Source: Tubiluchus corallicola
Taxonomy: Eukaryota; Priapulida; Priapulimorpha; Priapulimorphida; Tubiluchidae
Assembly (NCBI GenBank): GCA_030141605.1
Contig: JAQGDQ010002368.1
Span: 682,001-746,000 of the forward strand
Direction: 5' to 3'
Length of the DNA stretch: 64,000 nucleotides
Below the pieces are notes generated by a model that was not told where the DNA came from, made no database searches, and saw nothing but the letters and a program-made list of their open reading frames with translations. This document shows, piece after piece, positions 48,986-58,710 of the stretch. Numbering within the stretch: the first letter of the stretch is position 1; every line of letters begins with the position of its first letter. Position numbers and translations under genes: made by a program.

Positions 48986-49213
48986 AATAATAATAATAAT
49001 AATGTCACTTACCGTTTCAACCTCACTAATACCAAGCACACATGTAGCTAGGCGGTCAAGCAGCTTGATGTCCCTTGTTTCGAATTGAACAGCTGGTTCC
49101 AAATCATGTTCCACTTCACCCAGACTTTCTTCATAGGCTTTGTTTTCAATGCCATCTACATCTACATTTAACTGATCATCGTGAATAATAGGTTCGTGAA
49201 GCGAAGCAGCCAT
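32889..49213 (-). CDS. ABCG half-transporter, White/Scarlet-like (gene A), 19 exons
   Basis: The 19 exons listed individually join to 2,025 nt (674 residues plus stop) with every phase matching, so the model is internally complete. The order is the ABCG one: nucleotide-binding domain first, six-helix membrane domain second. Visible motifs: Walker A GASGSGKST (118-126, Lys124), Q-loop YVQQDDLF (162-169), signature ISGGEKKR (226-233), Walker B LMFCDE (246-251) with D-loop SGLD, and H-loop TIHQP (His283). The linker [12 protein letters not shown] and the loop NEALNINQW match wording I know from insect White proteins. ABCG proteins of this type work as homo- or heterodimers moving small hydrophobic molecules or pigment precursors across plasma or vesicle membranes; the substrate here is unknown. 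All introns are GT-AG except intron 12 (GC-AG). Length is normal for the family. Gene B at 55.6 kb is a head-to-tail tandem paralogue. Confidence 0.93.
33574..33644 (-). CDS. Gene A exon 18 (last extracellular loop)
   Basis: 71 nt, phase 1 in, phase 0 out. It contains Cys residues flanking NDT (a glycosylation sequon), as in the ABCG loop that carries intramolecular disulfides. It is the only exon whose length differs from gene B (80 nt there). Confidence 0.9.
33756..33856 (-). CDS. Gene A exon 17 (NEALNINQW loop)
   Basis: 101 nt. It encodes [12 protein letters not shown] and [13 protein letters not shown], highly conserved in ABCG/White proteins. Donor GTAAGT, phase 1. Confidence 0.92.
34181..34260 (+). 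mobile_element. Possible tRNA-derived SINE head
   Basis: In intron 16 of gene A, GGGTTCAACTCCCA fits a pol III B box, and TTAGCATAACTACCCGG upstream vaguely fits an A box. I cannot fold a convincing tRNA, so this is at best a tRNA-derived repeat. Confidence 0.2.
34545..34650 (-). CDS. Gene A exon 16 (TM5)
   Basis: 106 nt. Acceptor TTCATTAG, donor GA followed by GTAAGT. Encodes residues 550-583, with the hydrophobic run [11 protein letters not shown]. Confidence 0.9.
35412..35489 (-). CDS. Gene A exon 15 (TM helix)
   Basis: 78 nt. Acceptor ATCTTTCAG, donor GTAAGTTAAC. Encodes [18 protein letters not shown], a membrane helix aligned with the same-length exon of gene B. Confidence 0.9.
36052..36109 (-). 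CDS. Gene A exon 14 (TM helix)
   Basis: 58 nt. Acceptor TTTCTTTCAG, donor GTGAGT. Encodes [19 protein letters not shown], matching LPFF... of gene B. Confidence 0.9.
36740..37400 (-). pseudogene. LINE ORF2 C-terminal remnant
   Basis: The frame 37400-37134 contains [16 protein letters not shown], resembling the region after the reverse transcriptase in LINE ORF2. In another frame, near 36.9 kb, [19 protein letters not shown] and [16 protein letters not shown] resemble the C-terminal Cys/His motif after the RNase H region, with one Cys replaced. Confidence 0.6.
38270..38790 (-). pseudogene. LINE endonuclease (EEP/AP type), decayed
   Basis: Fragments FDIIALQEI, then [11 protein letters not shown], then [20 protein letters not shown] match the successive motifs of the AP-endonuclease domain of non-LTR retrotransposons; the last contains the GDxNAR catalytic signature. 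Stops and a frameshift interrupt the frame between them. Confidence 0.8.
38879..39082 (-). pseudogene. LINE gag-like zinc-knuckle segment
   Basis: [17 protein letters not shown] is a perfect CX2CX4HX4C knuckle, followed by [13 protein letters not shown] (CX2CX3HX4C). This pair is typical of ORF1 of I/Jockey-like retroelements. The frame is closed a few codons upstream by a frameshift and downstream by a stop. Confidence 0.85.
39420..39900 (+). mobile_element. LINE reverse transcriptase C-terminal fragment
   Basis: The plus-strand frame 39146-39751 ends with [28 protein letters not shown] and [16 protein letters not shown], wording typical of the region just after the catalytic core of a LINE reverse transcriptase. 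A shifted frame at about 39800-39890 ([14 protein letters not shown]) continues it. The first 90 codons of that open frame do not match and probably belong to other sequence. Orientation is opposite to the neighbouring LINE, so at least two insertions are involved. Confidence 0.65.
40851..40943 (-). CDS. Gene A exon 13 ([17 protein letters not shown])
   Basis: 93 nt, phase 0 both sides. Encodes the conserved ABCG segment between TM2 and TM3 (MREH, Tyr-rich). Acceptor TATTTTTCAG, donor GTATGC. Confidence 0.93.
41371..41376 (-). promoter_or_regulatory. GC splice donor, gene A intron 12
   Basis: CTG is followed by GCAAGT on the minus strand. Phase 0 is required by the next exon. The only nearby GT (CAA followed by GTAGAT) would shift the frame and reach a stop within exon 13. 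GCAAGT is the consensus of GC-AG introns. Confidence 0.85.
41377..41508 (-). CDS. Gene A exon 12 (TM1 end and TM2)
   Basis: 132 nt, 44 codons, phase 0 both sides. Encodes [20 protein letters not shown] then a Met/Leu-rich helix. Gene B has [20 protein letters not shown] at the same place. Confidence 0.93.
42502..42607 (-). CDS. Gene A exon 11 (linker to TM1)
   Basis: 106 nt. Encodes [16 protein letters not shown] and [16 protein letters not shown], the amphipathic connecting helix and start of TM1. Donor GTAAGT, phase 0. Confidence 0.93.
42897..42925 (-). CDS. Gene A exon 10, 29-nt microexon
   Basis: Acceptor TTTTTTCAG, 29 nt (FGELLVYGS plus two bases), donor GTAAGT. A microexon of exactly this length, with FGELLAHRS, occurs in gene B, so it is real and conserved. 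Confidence 0.9.
43069..43158 (-). CDS. Gene A exon 9 (linker)
   Basis: 90 nt, 30 codons, phase 0 both sides. [19 protein letters not shown] corresponds to the White-type linker after the NPADYYV segment. Confidence 0.92.
43694..43868 (-). CDS. Gene A exon 8 (after H-loop; NPADYYV)
   Basis: 175 nt. [14 protein letters not shown] and [17 protein letters not shown] are ABCG hallmarks at the end of the nucleotide-binding domain. By eye, 41 of 59 residues are identical to the gene B exon. Confidence 0.95.
44309..44475 (-). CDS. Gene A exon 7 (Walker B, D-loop, H-loop)
   Basis: 167 nt. [20 protein letters not shown] has catalytic Glu251 next to Asp250; [15 protein letters not shown] includes switch His283. 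The donor lies within an Arg codon (phase 2). Confidence 0.96.
44608..44650. repeat. 11-bp perfect inverted repeat
   Basis: ACTGTAACTCA (44608-44618) and TGAGTTACAGT (44640-44650) could form a hairpin with a 21-nt loop, in intron 6 of gene A. Role unknown. Confidence 0.6.
45258..45356 (-). CDS. Gene A exon 6 (ABC signature)
   Basis: 99 nt. [20 protein letters not shown] continues into [12 protein letters not shown]: the ABCG signature motif (ISGGE) in the usual context. Donor GAA followed by GTACGT, phase 0. Confidence 0.95.
45756..45827 (-). CDS. Gene A exon 5 (helical domain)
   Basis: 72 nt. [20 protein letters not shown] corresponds to the White helical subdomain (Arg-Met-Asp ... Arg-Val). 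Acceptor ATTTATAG, donor GTAACG. Confidence 0.93.
46547..46733 (-). CDS. Gene A exon 4 (Walker A core, Q-loop)
   Basis: 187 nt. It starts inside the Walker A Ser codon and continues [14 protein letters not shown], then [19 protein letters not shown] with the Q-loop. Donor GTAGGC, phase 0. Confidence 0.95.
47337..47480. repeat. Decayed GAT/GAC triplet repeat
   Basis: GATGACGAC-type triplets with substitutions in intron 3 of gene A. The His-rich minus-strand open frame here is a by-product. Confidence 0.8.
47534..47582 (-). CDS. Gene A exon 3 (first half of Walker A)
   Basis: 49 nt: one split Val codon, [15 protein letters not shown] and two bases of Ser120. Acceptor ATGTTATAG, donor AG followed by GTAATC. 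The intron cuts the Walker A motif. Confidence 0.92.
48203..48311 (-). CDS. Gene A exon 2 (start of NBD)
   Basis: 109 nt. [14 protein letters not shown] is the first beta strand of the ABCG nucleotide-binding domain, and HAKHVLRN leads into the Walker A strand. Acceptor CTTTTTCAG, donor GTATTA, phase 1. Confidence 0.9.
48886..49004. repeat. (AAT)n(AAC)n(AAT)n microsatellite
   Basis: About 115 bp of AAT triplets with a central AAC block. On the gene strand it begins right after the GTAAGTGAC donor of exon 1 of gene A. Confidence 0.97.
49013..49213 (-). CDS. Gene A exon 1 (start codon)
   Basis: 67 codons, phase 0. The ATG has A at -3 and G at +4. The acidic N-terminus ([10 protein letters not shown], then many Asp/Glu) has no signal peptide, as usual for ABCG proteins, whose NBD is cytosolic. 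Donor GTAAGT. Exon 1 may extend upstream as 5' UTR; the next stop upstream in frame was not resolved. Confidence 0.82.
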
Positions 49214-49893
49214 TCTAGCAAAGTGCTCATTAAAAGACAGCAGTGGTCTGTTCTAAAATATTAATCTCAAACCTTCTTGAAGCGCAATAACAAAAACAAA
49301 ATGATCACGCAAGTCCTAATTAATTCGTTCCACGCATGCAAATGTAATTTCAGAGTGAATTCAAGCTACGCGAAATAATTTTGTAAATGCGATAAATGCT
49401 CTATTTCAATAATTAAGGGTGAAAAACATATTAATTTAATTAAATAGAATACCTATGTGACCTTGGCTACACACTCGATCGCTTAATTGTGACTTTGACA
49501 AGGCTGATATATAGCTAACATTCTTCGTAAAACAGTGTTGTTGTAGTATTGTGAAGCACATACACATGCATTGTGATTGTGATTTTTTTGTAATTTATCA
49601 TGCATTCTTACCAAAAAATCTAATAAATTAACCATTTAGCAAGCATAATTAGTAGGTGAAAGTACAAAGTAGCCATCCAAAGTATAATATATGCAGGACT
49701 GTTGTTTTTAGTAAACAAAAATTTATGATACCTGTAATAATTAAACAAGTGCACGCGTGAGTGTGAATACGGTATAAAAACAGCAAGTAAAAATAACCAG
49801 GTTTGCGTACACAAATATTTTAATACAAAACGTTATACAGTTTTTATTGCATCACAAAGAATTATGTACAACTACACGCACGCACCTACGCGG

Positions 49894-49946
<53 letters not shown>

Positions 49947-50216
49947 AAGTAAATAAATCATTCTAGATGAGACATAGTGTGATTAACAGCTAGAATCAAA
50001 CATCAATTACCACCTTTGACAGCGTGTCTCATGTATACCAGTCTAAATTCAGCCTTGATTCAGGAAATTTAAAGCATATCTTTAAAACTCTTACAGTTTT
50101 GAAACAAATCAATATATTCAGATTAAATTCAACCTAATTTAGATTTTCAAAACTTAGATAATTAAGGGTTTTTAATTTTGCGCTTTAAAGACCAGACCAG
50201 CAGACGTCACATCAAC
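49214..50216. other. Spacer upstream of gene A
   Basis: Likely promoter region of gene A. A TATATA-like word on the minus strand near 49510 is too weak to call. It contains a (CA)n run; otherwise nothing recognisable. Confidence 0.5.
49895..49945. repeat. (CA)n microsatellite
   Basis: About 25 perfect CA dinucleotides. Confidence 0.96.
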
Positions 50217-50318
50217 CTAGCTTGCTTTCCTGGTGCAGAATGACAGAATGCTGAAATCCAGAAACCTATGTCTGACTAGAAGCACAAATAACAAACCGAT
50301 GTTCAGATACATGTTATC
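50217..50318 (-). pseudogene. Orphan ABCG terminal exon (third copy, broken acceptor)
   Basis: Minus-strand 33 codons plus TAG, exactly as long as exon 19 of genes A and B. DNMYLNIGLLFVLL matches [14 protein letters not shown] of gene B, and 21 of 33 residues are identical overall. The base pair that should be the acceptor AG reads GG (50319-50320). The membrane helix has gained charged residues (VRHRFLDF). Flanking sequence is also related to gene B: the region after the stop (ATCAACCTAG context) and parts of the last intron up to about 50620. No other exon of this copy was found between here and gene B. Confidence 0.85.
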
Positions 50319-50698
50319 CCGAAAAAAGACACAGAGAAAACATTATAGCAAGCTTACAGAAGAAAAAATGAGTCAGACTGGCTTATAGACCAAATTGCTG
50401 TTAATGCTATATGACACTTGCTATAATGCTATGTTTGTTTTAACACGGCTAACCAGTCACACAGTACCAAACATTTTCTTCAATAAATGAACTCAGTAGT
50501 GGGATATCGCTCAACTACATCAATTTCTGTCTGGCTTCTTAAAGCATGCGGTCACAAGTCCTAAAAACTGAAACTTTTTGTAGCACGTATCTGCTCTCTA
50601 CACCTCGTGAAACAAAAGCTCTCTTTGTAAATAGAAGAATACATAGAAGATAAATGCAAGATCAGCAGTTAAATTAATATTTATTAGCTGGTACTAAC

Positions 50699-50699
50699 A

Positions 50700-50789
<90 letters not shown>

Positions 50790-50810
50790 TATTTATTTAT
50801 TTTATTTCAG
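50699..50810. repeat. (ATT)n microsatellite
   Basis: About 30 perfect ATT triplets, grading into ATTT. It lies just beyond the end of the homology between the orphan exon flank and gene B. Confidence 0.97.
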
Positions 50811-51290
50811 ACATTTATATTCCATAGAAGAAGAATAAAATAAGGCACAAGTAAAAACACAAAGTTAGCTTACAGAAACGTAGTAAACTTATATACAAGA
50901 AAGGTCTTATATCGTCTTAAACTTAGATCGTCTTTCTTTTGTTGAAAGATACATAATACATAATAATACATAATTTTGATGCATAACAATTTAGGACTAC
51001 TTCTCAATATTTATGCTGTTTATTTACGCTGCAGTTTGACGAGTCTAATGCTACTATAAACACATGCAAATTTAACTTTCTAAACAGCTTTAGCTTAGAG
51101 TAAATCTTGTATATTGGCCACTGTCTTCACCCATTAATGACGTCATATCCATTTCTGCAGTGGCACCAGTCTTGGTACTACATGCTGCACTTTGAACTTT
51201 GAAGCAGAAATAATCTTATGTTCGATGTTGTAAACGATGAACTCCTCAAAGAAATCGTAAAAAGTATCACATGTATCCCCCTACCGGACA

Positions 51291-51308
51291 GCCCAGCCCA
51301 GCCCAGCC
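51291..51308. repeat. Short (CCCAG)n run
   Basis: Three and a half CCCAG pentamers. Confidence 0.8.
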
Positions 51309-52203
51309 ATAAAACTGTCAATTTGAAATTTGTGCAAAATACAGTTTAGGTACGACACAATATCTTGACAGCAATACGCCTGACACTTTTTCTGAAACCA
51401 GAAATTTCCAAATTGCCTGTTTTAAATATTAGCCGTATTGTGATATTGCTGACCTTAATCAGAATTAGGATTACTGGAGAAATTGATAAAATGACCTACG
51501 CCGTAACAAAAACCTATTGACGTCACTTGACTCACTACTTACACAAAGACTGTAAATGTCGTATCTATTGATGTCAACACCCCCAACCTCCACTGCCGTT
51601 ATCACCTAACCTCTAATGGCGTTAAAGTTAAAAAATCAGCCTAAGATATTTCATCTTTTTGAAAAGTTTTGCATATTTCCCCCAAAGGTCAAAAATCAAC
51701 ATGATGGCTGAAGCAGCTCCATGTTTCTGACTTTGCCCTCTTTTATGCTACCAACTATTGGTCTTACTTATTAAACATAGTTGTAACTACTGCTTAATTA
51801 GGTCTAAGTTAACAGAAGTACAATGCTAAGAAATTCACTAAATATAGGCTTGAGCTTGAAGTAAAAGTTCCAAAAATTTATGCTGAAGGAGCGCATAAAA
51901 CTGCAATTCAGGCTAGAAAAAGTAAAAATACGTTCTTTTTGGGGTGGCAAAAAAACTTTCATAAAGCTTCAATAAATTATTAGTCCTGCTCTGGCTGATT
52001 CACTCTGAAGTTTTAAGAACAGAATTGATTATATGCCACTAGTTTAATCAAAATTGAAAGTCAGTAGAATGATCTAATCCAAGTTTTGCATGGAAGACAT
52101 TTTCGACCCGTTTAACAGGTGAAATGTAAAAAAAGTAAAAAAAAATACGAAACTGAAATGATAAAGTTATCTAGGAGGATGGGATTTCGCAAGAAAACTC
52201 ATG

Positions 52204-52288
52204 GGCACAGGAAACAGATTGGATTAATCAGCACTGGAAACAGACTAGATTCACAACGGCACAGGAAACAGGTTGGATTCATTTTTAC
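52204..52288 (+). repeat. 27-bp minisatellite, three units
   Basis: Units begin GCACAGGAAACAG (52205), GCACTGGAAACAG (52231) and GCACAGGAAACAG (52259), spaced 26-28 bp, with imperfect TTGGATT ends. Confidence 0.75.
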
Positions 52289-54697
52289 GCCAGGTGTGCA
52301 GCTTCAAAAGTGCAGCCGGTTCATCCACCCGATAGCTTCATACTCTCATGAGCACAAGTTTACCCGCCATAGTGATTATATCATTCAATTTGAGCATCAA
52401 AAGCAATTTAATTTTTAAGCAGCAGGATTCGTCTAATATCTTATTTGACTTTTGACAAAAATTTCTCAACAAGATCTTATATAAAATATTCGAAGTCAGT
52501 AGGTCAGTTGCTCAAATGGCTCATTTTGTTCAGCAACATAACCTGGAGCAAAGTGCGATATCACCTAATAAAATGCGCCAAATAGTCTTCTTTAAATTCA
52601 TGGAAGAAACAATTTAACTATTATGTGCGATTAATGCCATAACAAAAACTCAAGTGTTTGTAATAATACTTAAAGAGAAACAATAGGGAACTTTCACAAA
52701 GAATTTTCCGTACAAAGTCCTGTTATGTAGCATTACCCTTATGTACTTGTGTGATGTCTTATGTAATTGAAAAATAAAGTTTGTAATCATTTAAAATGTG
52801 TGCGCGAACTGGTAAATACATTTCAGGGTGCACAACTGGGTCACCAAAAAATACAATTGATCTTATTGACAATGTAAAGTACTTGAAGCTTTTGCTTAGT
52901 TGTCGAAGAATAAGCTACGAAATTGTTTAAAATGGTTTACCGTTAAAATTTAGTAAGTAGCAAATTCTGAGGAGCATTTTCTTGTGCTTTTATTATTTTG
53001 ATAACTCGGTCAGTATGGTGATAATCGTACATAGTAGTCGACTGATTTCGAATTACATCCAGAAGTGGTCTTCTCTACTGCTGATATCTCAAGGCACACG
53101 CGTACTGTTGCCCCCGTCCCCTGGCTATGCAAACAAATGGCGCTTGAAAAGAATGATAATTTAGTTAACTACCTTAGTAGAATATTCGTTTTGTTAAATT
53201 TAAAGATATGACCTTTTTAAAACAGCAGTTGTTACCACAAAACAGAAAAACATGGAGCTGAAAAAGCAAAACATGTAAACAATGGAGCTAAAGAGCAAAC
53301 GTGTAAATAACTATATAAATGTATATAAGAAACGAGTTAATCTAATGAACAAATCATTTGAAAAGAGCTGCAGTTCAACTCAAGTTGCACAATATACATC
53401 GTGTGTTGGGGTCTGAGTCATTAATGCTGTTACAGACTCACGATTACATTTTGGTACCAAGTTTAACTTAACCGGAAATGCGGAAAAGTTGAAGTGAAGT
53501 CTGGATTTAAAAGAGGGACATTCTGTTTACAAGACATCATGTATTTATGACCGAACAAAAATCATAGACGGTTTCTTACTATCAAAAACCGTTTAAGTTA
53601 GACCGAATAAACTGTCCGGTGATTTCGAAGCTTATCAAGTAAAAAAGCTGTAGCTGTAACGAACAATCATGATTTGACACTTTAGTCCGAAATAAGCAGA
53701 TATTAGCTTAGAGCTGAAACTTTTAAAATCCTAACTATACTAAATAAACATAGAATTAAATTAACTCTAGCTAATGATTATAAAAACAAAATTAGTTACA
53801 TACCTCTTCGTCATGTTAAAACACTTGTCAAAAATTCAGAAGTTTTTGGTCAAAAGTCTATAGCTGATTCGAATTTAGAACGCAGACGCCTGTAATCAAA
53901 AATCTTTAGTTAGTCTGGCAGGAAAAGCGCGGATTATTAAAATTACTACTCGATTAATTATAACATATCGTAGTCAGATAATTTTCCAACTGGTTATTCC
54001 CAGTCGAATTTTCTGCTGGTTTGTTTCCGTTTCGCCTTGTCTCAATGACAAAAAAATTAAATGGAAAAATCGATAGAACAGGACAGGCAAACACATATTG
54101 AGAAGAAACAACGGATAGCAAGAGATATTCAAGCTTTGAAAATAAAATCTGTAAAAGAACATTATACAGCTCTGGCTGATGTAATTTAAGTTACGCCTGT
54201 TTAATGCAGGCAACGACGTAAACGAGTCCGTCAACGTGAAACCTAGTTTGTTATTTGTAAACCCTCAAATTAATTTTTGTGTAGGCTTATATAGGATTTA
54301 AATTTATTCGAACTAGAATTAAAGCTGTAAACTTTTAATCTTAACTTCTAACCAGTAGGCTTGGTAAGCAAAAGTGTGTGACCACTTGTAACAGTGTCCG
54401 CCATAACTTATTTTGACCAGTAAGTCTACTTACACAGCTCACTGTACCGTACGTTGACTCAGCACAGAACAATAGAACAAATATTAAATGCACATAATAT
54501 ATAAAGCACCATAATTACGCTTTGACCATTGACGTCTCTAAGCCGAAAGAGTAATTTGGACGTGTCACGGGTTTTTATATGCAGACTGCAGTGTATCCTG
54601 TTCCTTGCGTAGCATGTATACAGAATGTTTTATACGGTTTATTTTACCACCGGTAATAATAGTTTCAAGACCATCATGTGCCTTCGTGCTAAAGTAT

Positions 54698-54742
54698 TCT
54701 CTCTCTCACTCTCATCGCTCGCTCTCTCTCTTTCTGTTCTCT
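54698..54742. repeat. CT-rich tract
   Basis: Imperfect CTCTCT tract; the Glu/Arg-rich open frame on the minus strand is its shadow. Confidence 0.8.
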
Positions 54743-55247
54743 TTGTCTTTGTTTTTCTGTTAAACACTTTCTGACTATTATTATCAATTTTTCTTTCACT
54801 TTTTTCTCCTTGCTGTTGAGCTCTTTCTTTTGTATTTTTATTCATTTATTTCATTCGGTTGCTTAGACAATGAAAAAAATCACAATATCGGACATAATAT
54901 ACAGACAATGACGACATATTACAAATATATACTAGAAAAAATACTAGAAAGTTAGGAAGCTTTTATTGACACACTGCAAATAACAGTAGCCTACAATCAC
55001 TTATACATATTATAATATTTTTGCAAAGAATCGCATAAATACTGAAAGAACCCGAAGCGTTGAACGTGTGTTAAACAAATCAGACTATTTAATCATTTAA
55101 TCATTTAAATCCTCTAGATTTTAACATTGTATAACATCTTAATAATATGTAGCATGTATGGGTGTCCTGCCATAAGCCATAGTTTCTTAGGTCTCCCTTT
55201 ATTATCTTTTTTAATAACAGTGATCATTTTCGCGTAATTTTTTTTAC

Positions 55248-55253
55248 TTTATT
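55248..55253 (-). promoter_or_regulatory. Candidate polyadenylation signal, gene B
   Basis: AATAAA on the minus strand, about 330 nt past the gene B stop. Other weak candidates exist nearby. Confidence 0.3.
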
Positions 55254-55579
55254 GATTATATATGTATTTCAAAATTAATGTGATTGCGATATATGTTAAA
55301 TCAATAAATTATTTTAAGGTTGAATTGAATTTGAGCATTTCGGCTTTATAAACTGCCGCTGTAAAAACCTATTACATGTCCACGGTAAAGAAAAAACTAA
55401 ATGCAAAACAGTGAGTTTGTTGGATTTAGGAATACATTGCTGATTTAGCACTTTAACAAGGAAATACTAAATTTAAGTGTAGATAATTAACTTCGGATTG
55501 GAAAAGCTTCAACATAAGATAAGCATCGACTTTAATTTTGCACTTTAAATGCATCTATTTCTGGCATCATGTCATCAAC

Positions 55580-55681
55580 CTAGCCTTTATTCCGTGTTTG
55601 AAATGAAAGAATGATGAAAGCCAAAAGCCTGTATCCAGCCATCAGAACGAATAACAAGCCAACGTTCAGGTACATATTATC
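55580..55681 (-). CDS. Gene B exon 19 (TM6, stop)
   Basis: [20 protein letters not shown], then a short basic tail and TAG. Acceptor TTTTCACAG. Confidence 0.93.
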   Translation of the reverse strand, partial: DNMYLNVGLLFVLMAGYRLLAFIILSFQTRNKG

Positions 55682-58655
55682 CTGTGAAAAGGACAAATAA
55701 AAACAATGTAACTATATTATGTAAGGAAAATAAGGAGTCCAAAACTTGGATTACAGCAAAAATGTTCTCATAGAATTATCAAAACTAGATCACAGTTGTT
55801 TGCTCAAGCTTATAGCATAAGAAAATGTCAAAAATTTCTTCCTGAGAATATTGTGCCACACTCATGTACTGTTAGCTTTCGCTGAACCTTTTCATCCTTC
55901 TGGCTTTTTGAAATAATGAGAGTCTCGAAATTCATAAAACCTGAAAATTCTGTTAGCGTGTATCACCACTGACATCCATTTCAAACAGTTTTCTTATGAA
56001 TAAAACTGCTGTGTTTTGACATACACAGAAACGATTTCTGTTAAGATACCTCTTTAAAGTTGAACTGGTGAAGCACAGCTGTCCCATTATGTATGCAAGG
56101 CCGCTGAGTTTCGTTGCCATTTTCACATGCTATAAATTAAACATGTAATGAAAGTTCCATATAATATTTTAATAATTCACAGTATTAAGATAAGCCTAAG
56201 TTGATAAATTGTCTACACAGAAAAATTTCGAATAATAAAATATGCCAAATTGCACTAAACTGTGATTAACAGAATTTATTGATGGAACATTTATATGCTA
56301 CCCCCAGCACAAATACTTGCGTATTTCTGTAACATCTTTCCATTGGTTGATGTTCAGAGCCTCATTCCCGTATTTAAACCAGCTGAGATATTCAAGCCAT
56401 ATAAAATATACAGGAATCGACCTGGAAATACACATTCATATTATAATTCAGATGTTTCCGCAATGCCTTTTGCCATCATCAATGTGAACCAAAACGTGGA
56501 AAAAATCGTTCATGATAGCAAGAGGTTTTGCCGCATGCCCCTGAATAACGGACAAAAAAGTTTTGAGGTCTACGTTGAAAATTTTTTCGCCTGCGTTCCT
56601 GGTTTTACTCTTAATTTAATATCTGACTCAGTCCTCAAATTAATTTTCTGCCATCTGCTTAGCCAGCTGTTCTATCTACACGTTCTTAAACAGTGATAGA
56701 GAACAGGCAAAGCCCTATCATTACATAGGGCACCTATATAATAATATTAATACATTATAACTATTGTTGTTTGGTAAATTTAACTTACTCCACATTCAGT
56801 AATAGACCACCAAACAGCATCATTGCCATAAGAAATGGCGCAGCAGCGGCCCATACAATCTCCGGATTGGAGGAGAAGCAAGACATCATATAACCTGGAA
56901 AGGAAATTAAAAAAACGATGAGTTGATGCAAAGAAATCTTGCCAATCAAAGTTAATCAAGGTCATTCAAATTAAAGTGTTAAGTAACCTTTGCCTACAAA
57001 CAGAAACATAAGCCATGCAAAGACTACCTCTTAAAAACAGGCTGGTTTAAAAAAGAGACCTAATCTAGTCTGTTGCTCATCAATTAAGGCAGAATTACCT
57101 ATTACATAATTTTCTATCTTAATTATAAAATGAATCGTTTGTGTAAAAAGATATTCACCTTGTCTGGAACATTTGGCAAACACAGCAGGCTCCTTTTACT
57201 GCCTGCCTGGTATATGCAAATTTTATGTTATTGTTAGTACAACAGTACAACAGTATGTTATATTCTCTCCTATACTATTTCTGCAAAAATGTGAACTGCC
57301 ACAAAAAAACATTCGCCTCGTCTAAGGCATCTGGCAAACACAGCAGATTTCATTTACAGCATGGTACATGCGAACTTCATCTATTGTTAGTACAGCATTA
57401 TACTATGTGTTCCTCACTTTGCTAAAGCATGTGCAAATAATATGCAACTGCTGAGCAGTGTTAATTGTTGCACATAATTTATACTGTTGTTAAAATAATC
57501 TCGTTCCATTGTTTATTTTAATGTCTTTTTACAAATTGTGCTAGAGGTTTCGCTTTTGTACCTTCTTGCACTTAAAATTATCAGCAATAGACTTTTATTT
57601 TATACTTTAATTGATACTGATGCCATATTTCTGCATGGCACTTACTGAACCAAAATATGACACAGATACTCAGAGAAATTGTTGAAAAAAAATTACAAAA
57701 TTAGAATATCTTGTATGGTCGTAAGCTTACCGAATGACGCTGATACATTAGCTATTAAAATGAGAATTCCAGCGCAAACAAAAAAGTGCGACGCTGAATG
57801 ATATAAACCTGAAAAAAACACAGAAAACTACTCAATAAGTAAAACATACATCAAAGTTTAAAATAAAAAGCTCACTACAAAATAAAAAAGCGGGATAAGG
57901 ATCCATTATTACTTACCCACCATAAAATAGTGTATAAGCGTAAACAGAAATGGCAACAGGATGAAAAATGGTAGCTGAAAGAACAATGGTAGTTGAATGA
58001 TACAATAATTTGAAAGATTACACTATTATAGCTCAAAACCACTAAATGCCTAATATGGAGTTTTAGTTTCTCTGTGTGATATTTCATATTACTATTTCTT
58101 AACGAGATTAAATATTTCCCATAAGTATGTAATATTTCTTCCTTTTTCCTAAAACCTTACAGCATCGAAAACTGATGTTGCAGACTTTCAGATTTATAAT
58201 TAAGTCTGTATTACCTCACACCTTAATTACGAATGCAGCTTTGCAAAAATTCTACATTAAATTAAACACATTTATCCAATATCACTTACTTGCTTTAAAT
58301 AACTCTTATCACTAATTTCATCGGTGTATATAATATACAGCCCCTACCTCTGCCAGCATTTTGCTGAGGAAATATGTGTCCAACCTATAGCTAGCATTAA
58401 AGTGCTCCCTCAGAAAAATGACACACTCTTCACAAAACACCTGCAAGCAGAACCAACTAAAAGTACATGTATTTTAAAAATTGCGATATTGTACAGTTAT
58501 CGAAGGATTTTACTATAACGTAGAAATGCATTAAGTCAAGCAAAACATTCTTAAATTCATAAAAATTTAACAGAAGTAACAAAACATTTACTGTTGTGTT
58601 ACTTTTATTAATGGAACATTTTTTTCATTTTCATGACTTTACATGTGCCCATGTG

Positions 58656-58710
<55 letters not shown>

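Larger units (their letters stand above)
50811..55579. other. Spacer downstream of gene B
   Basis: No gene recognised. It contains a short CCCAG repeat, a 27-bp minisatellite and a CT-rich tract. The open frame 52119-52418 largely reads the minisatellite. Confidence 0.6.

Noticed and set aside
56295-56696. 133-codon plus-strand open frame
   Set aside because: Its first part is the antisense of gene B exon 17, which has conserved ABCG residues and splice sites; no plus-strand protein features.
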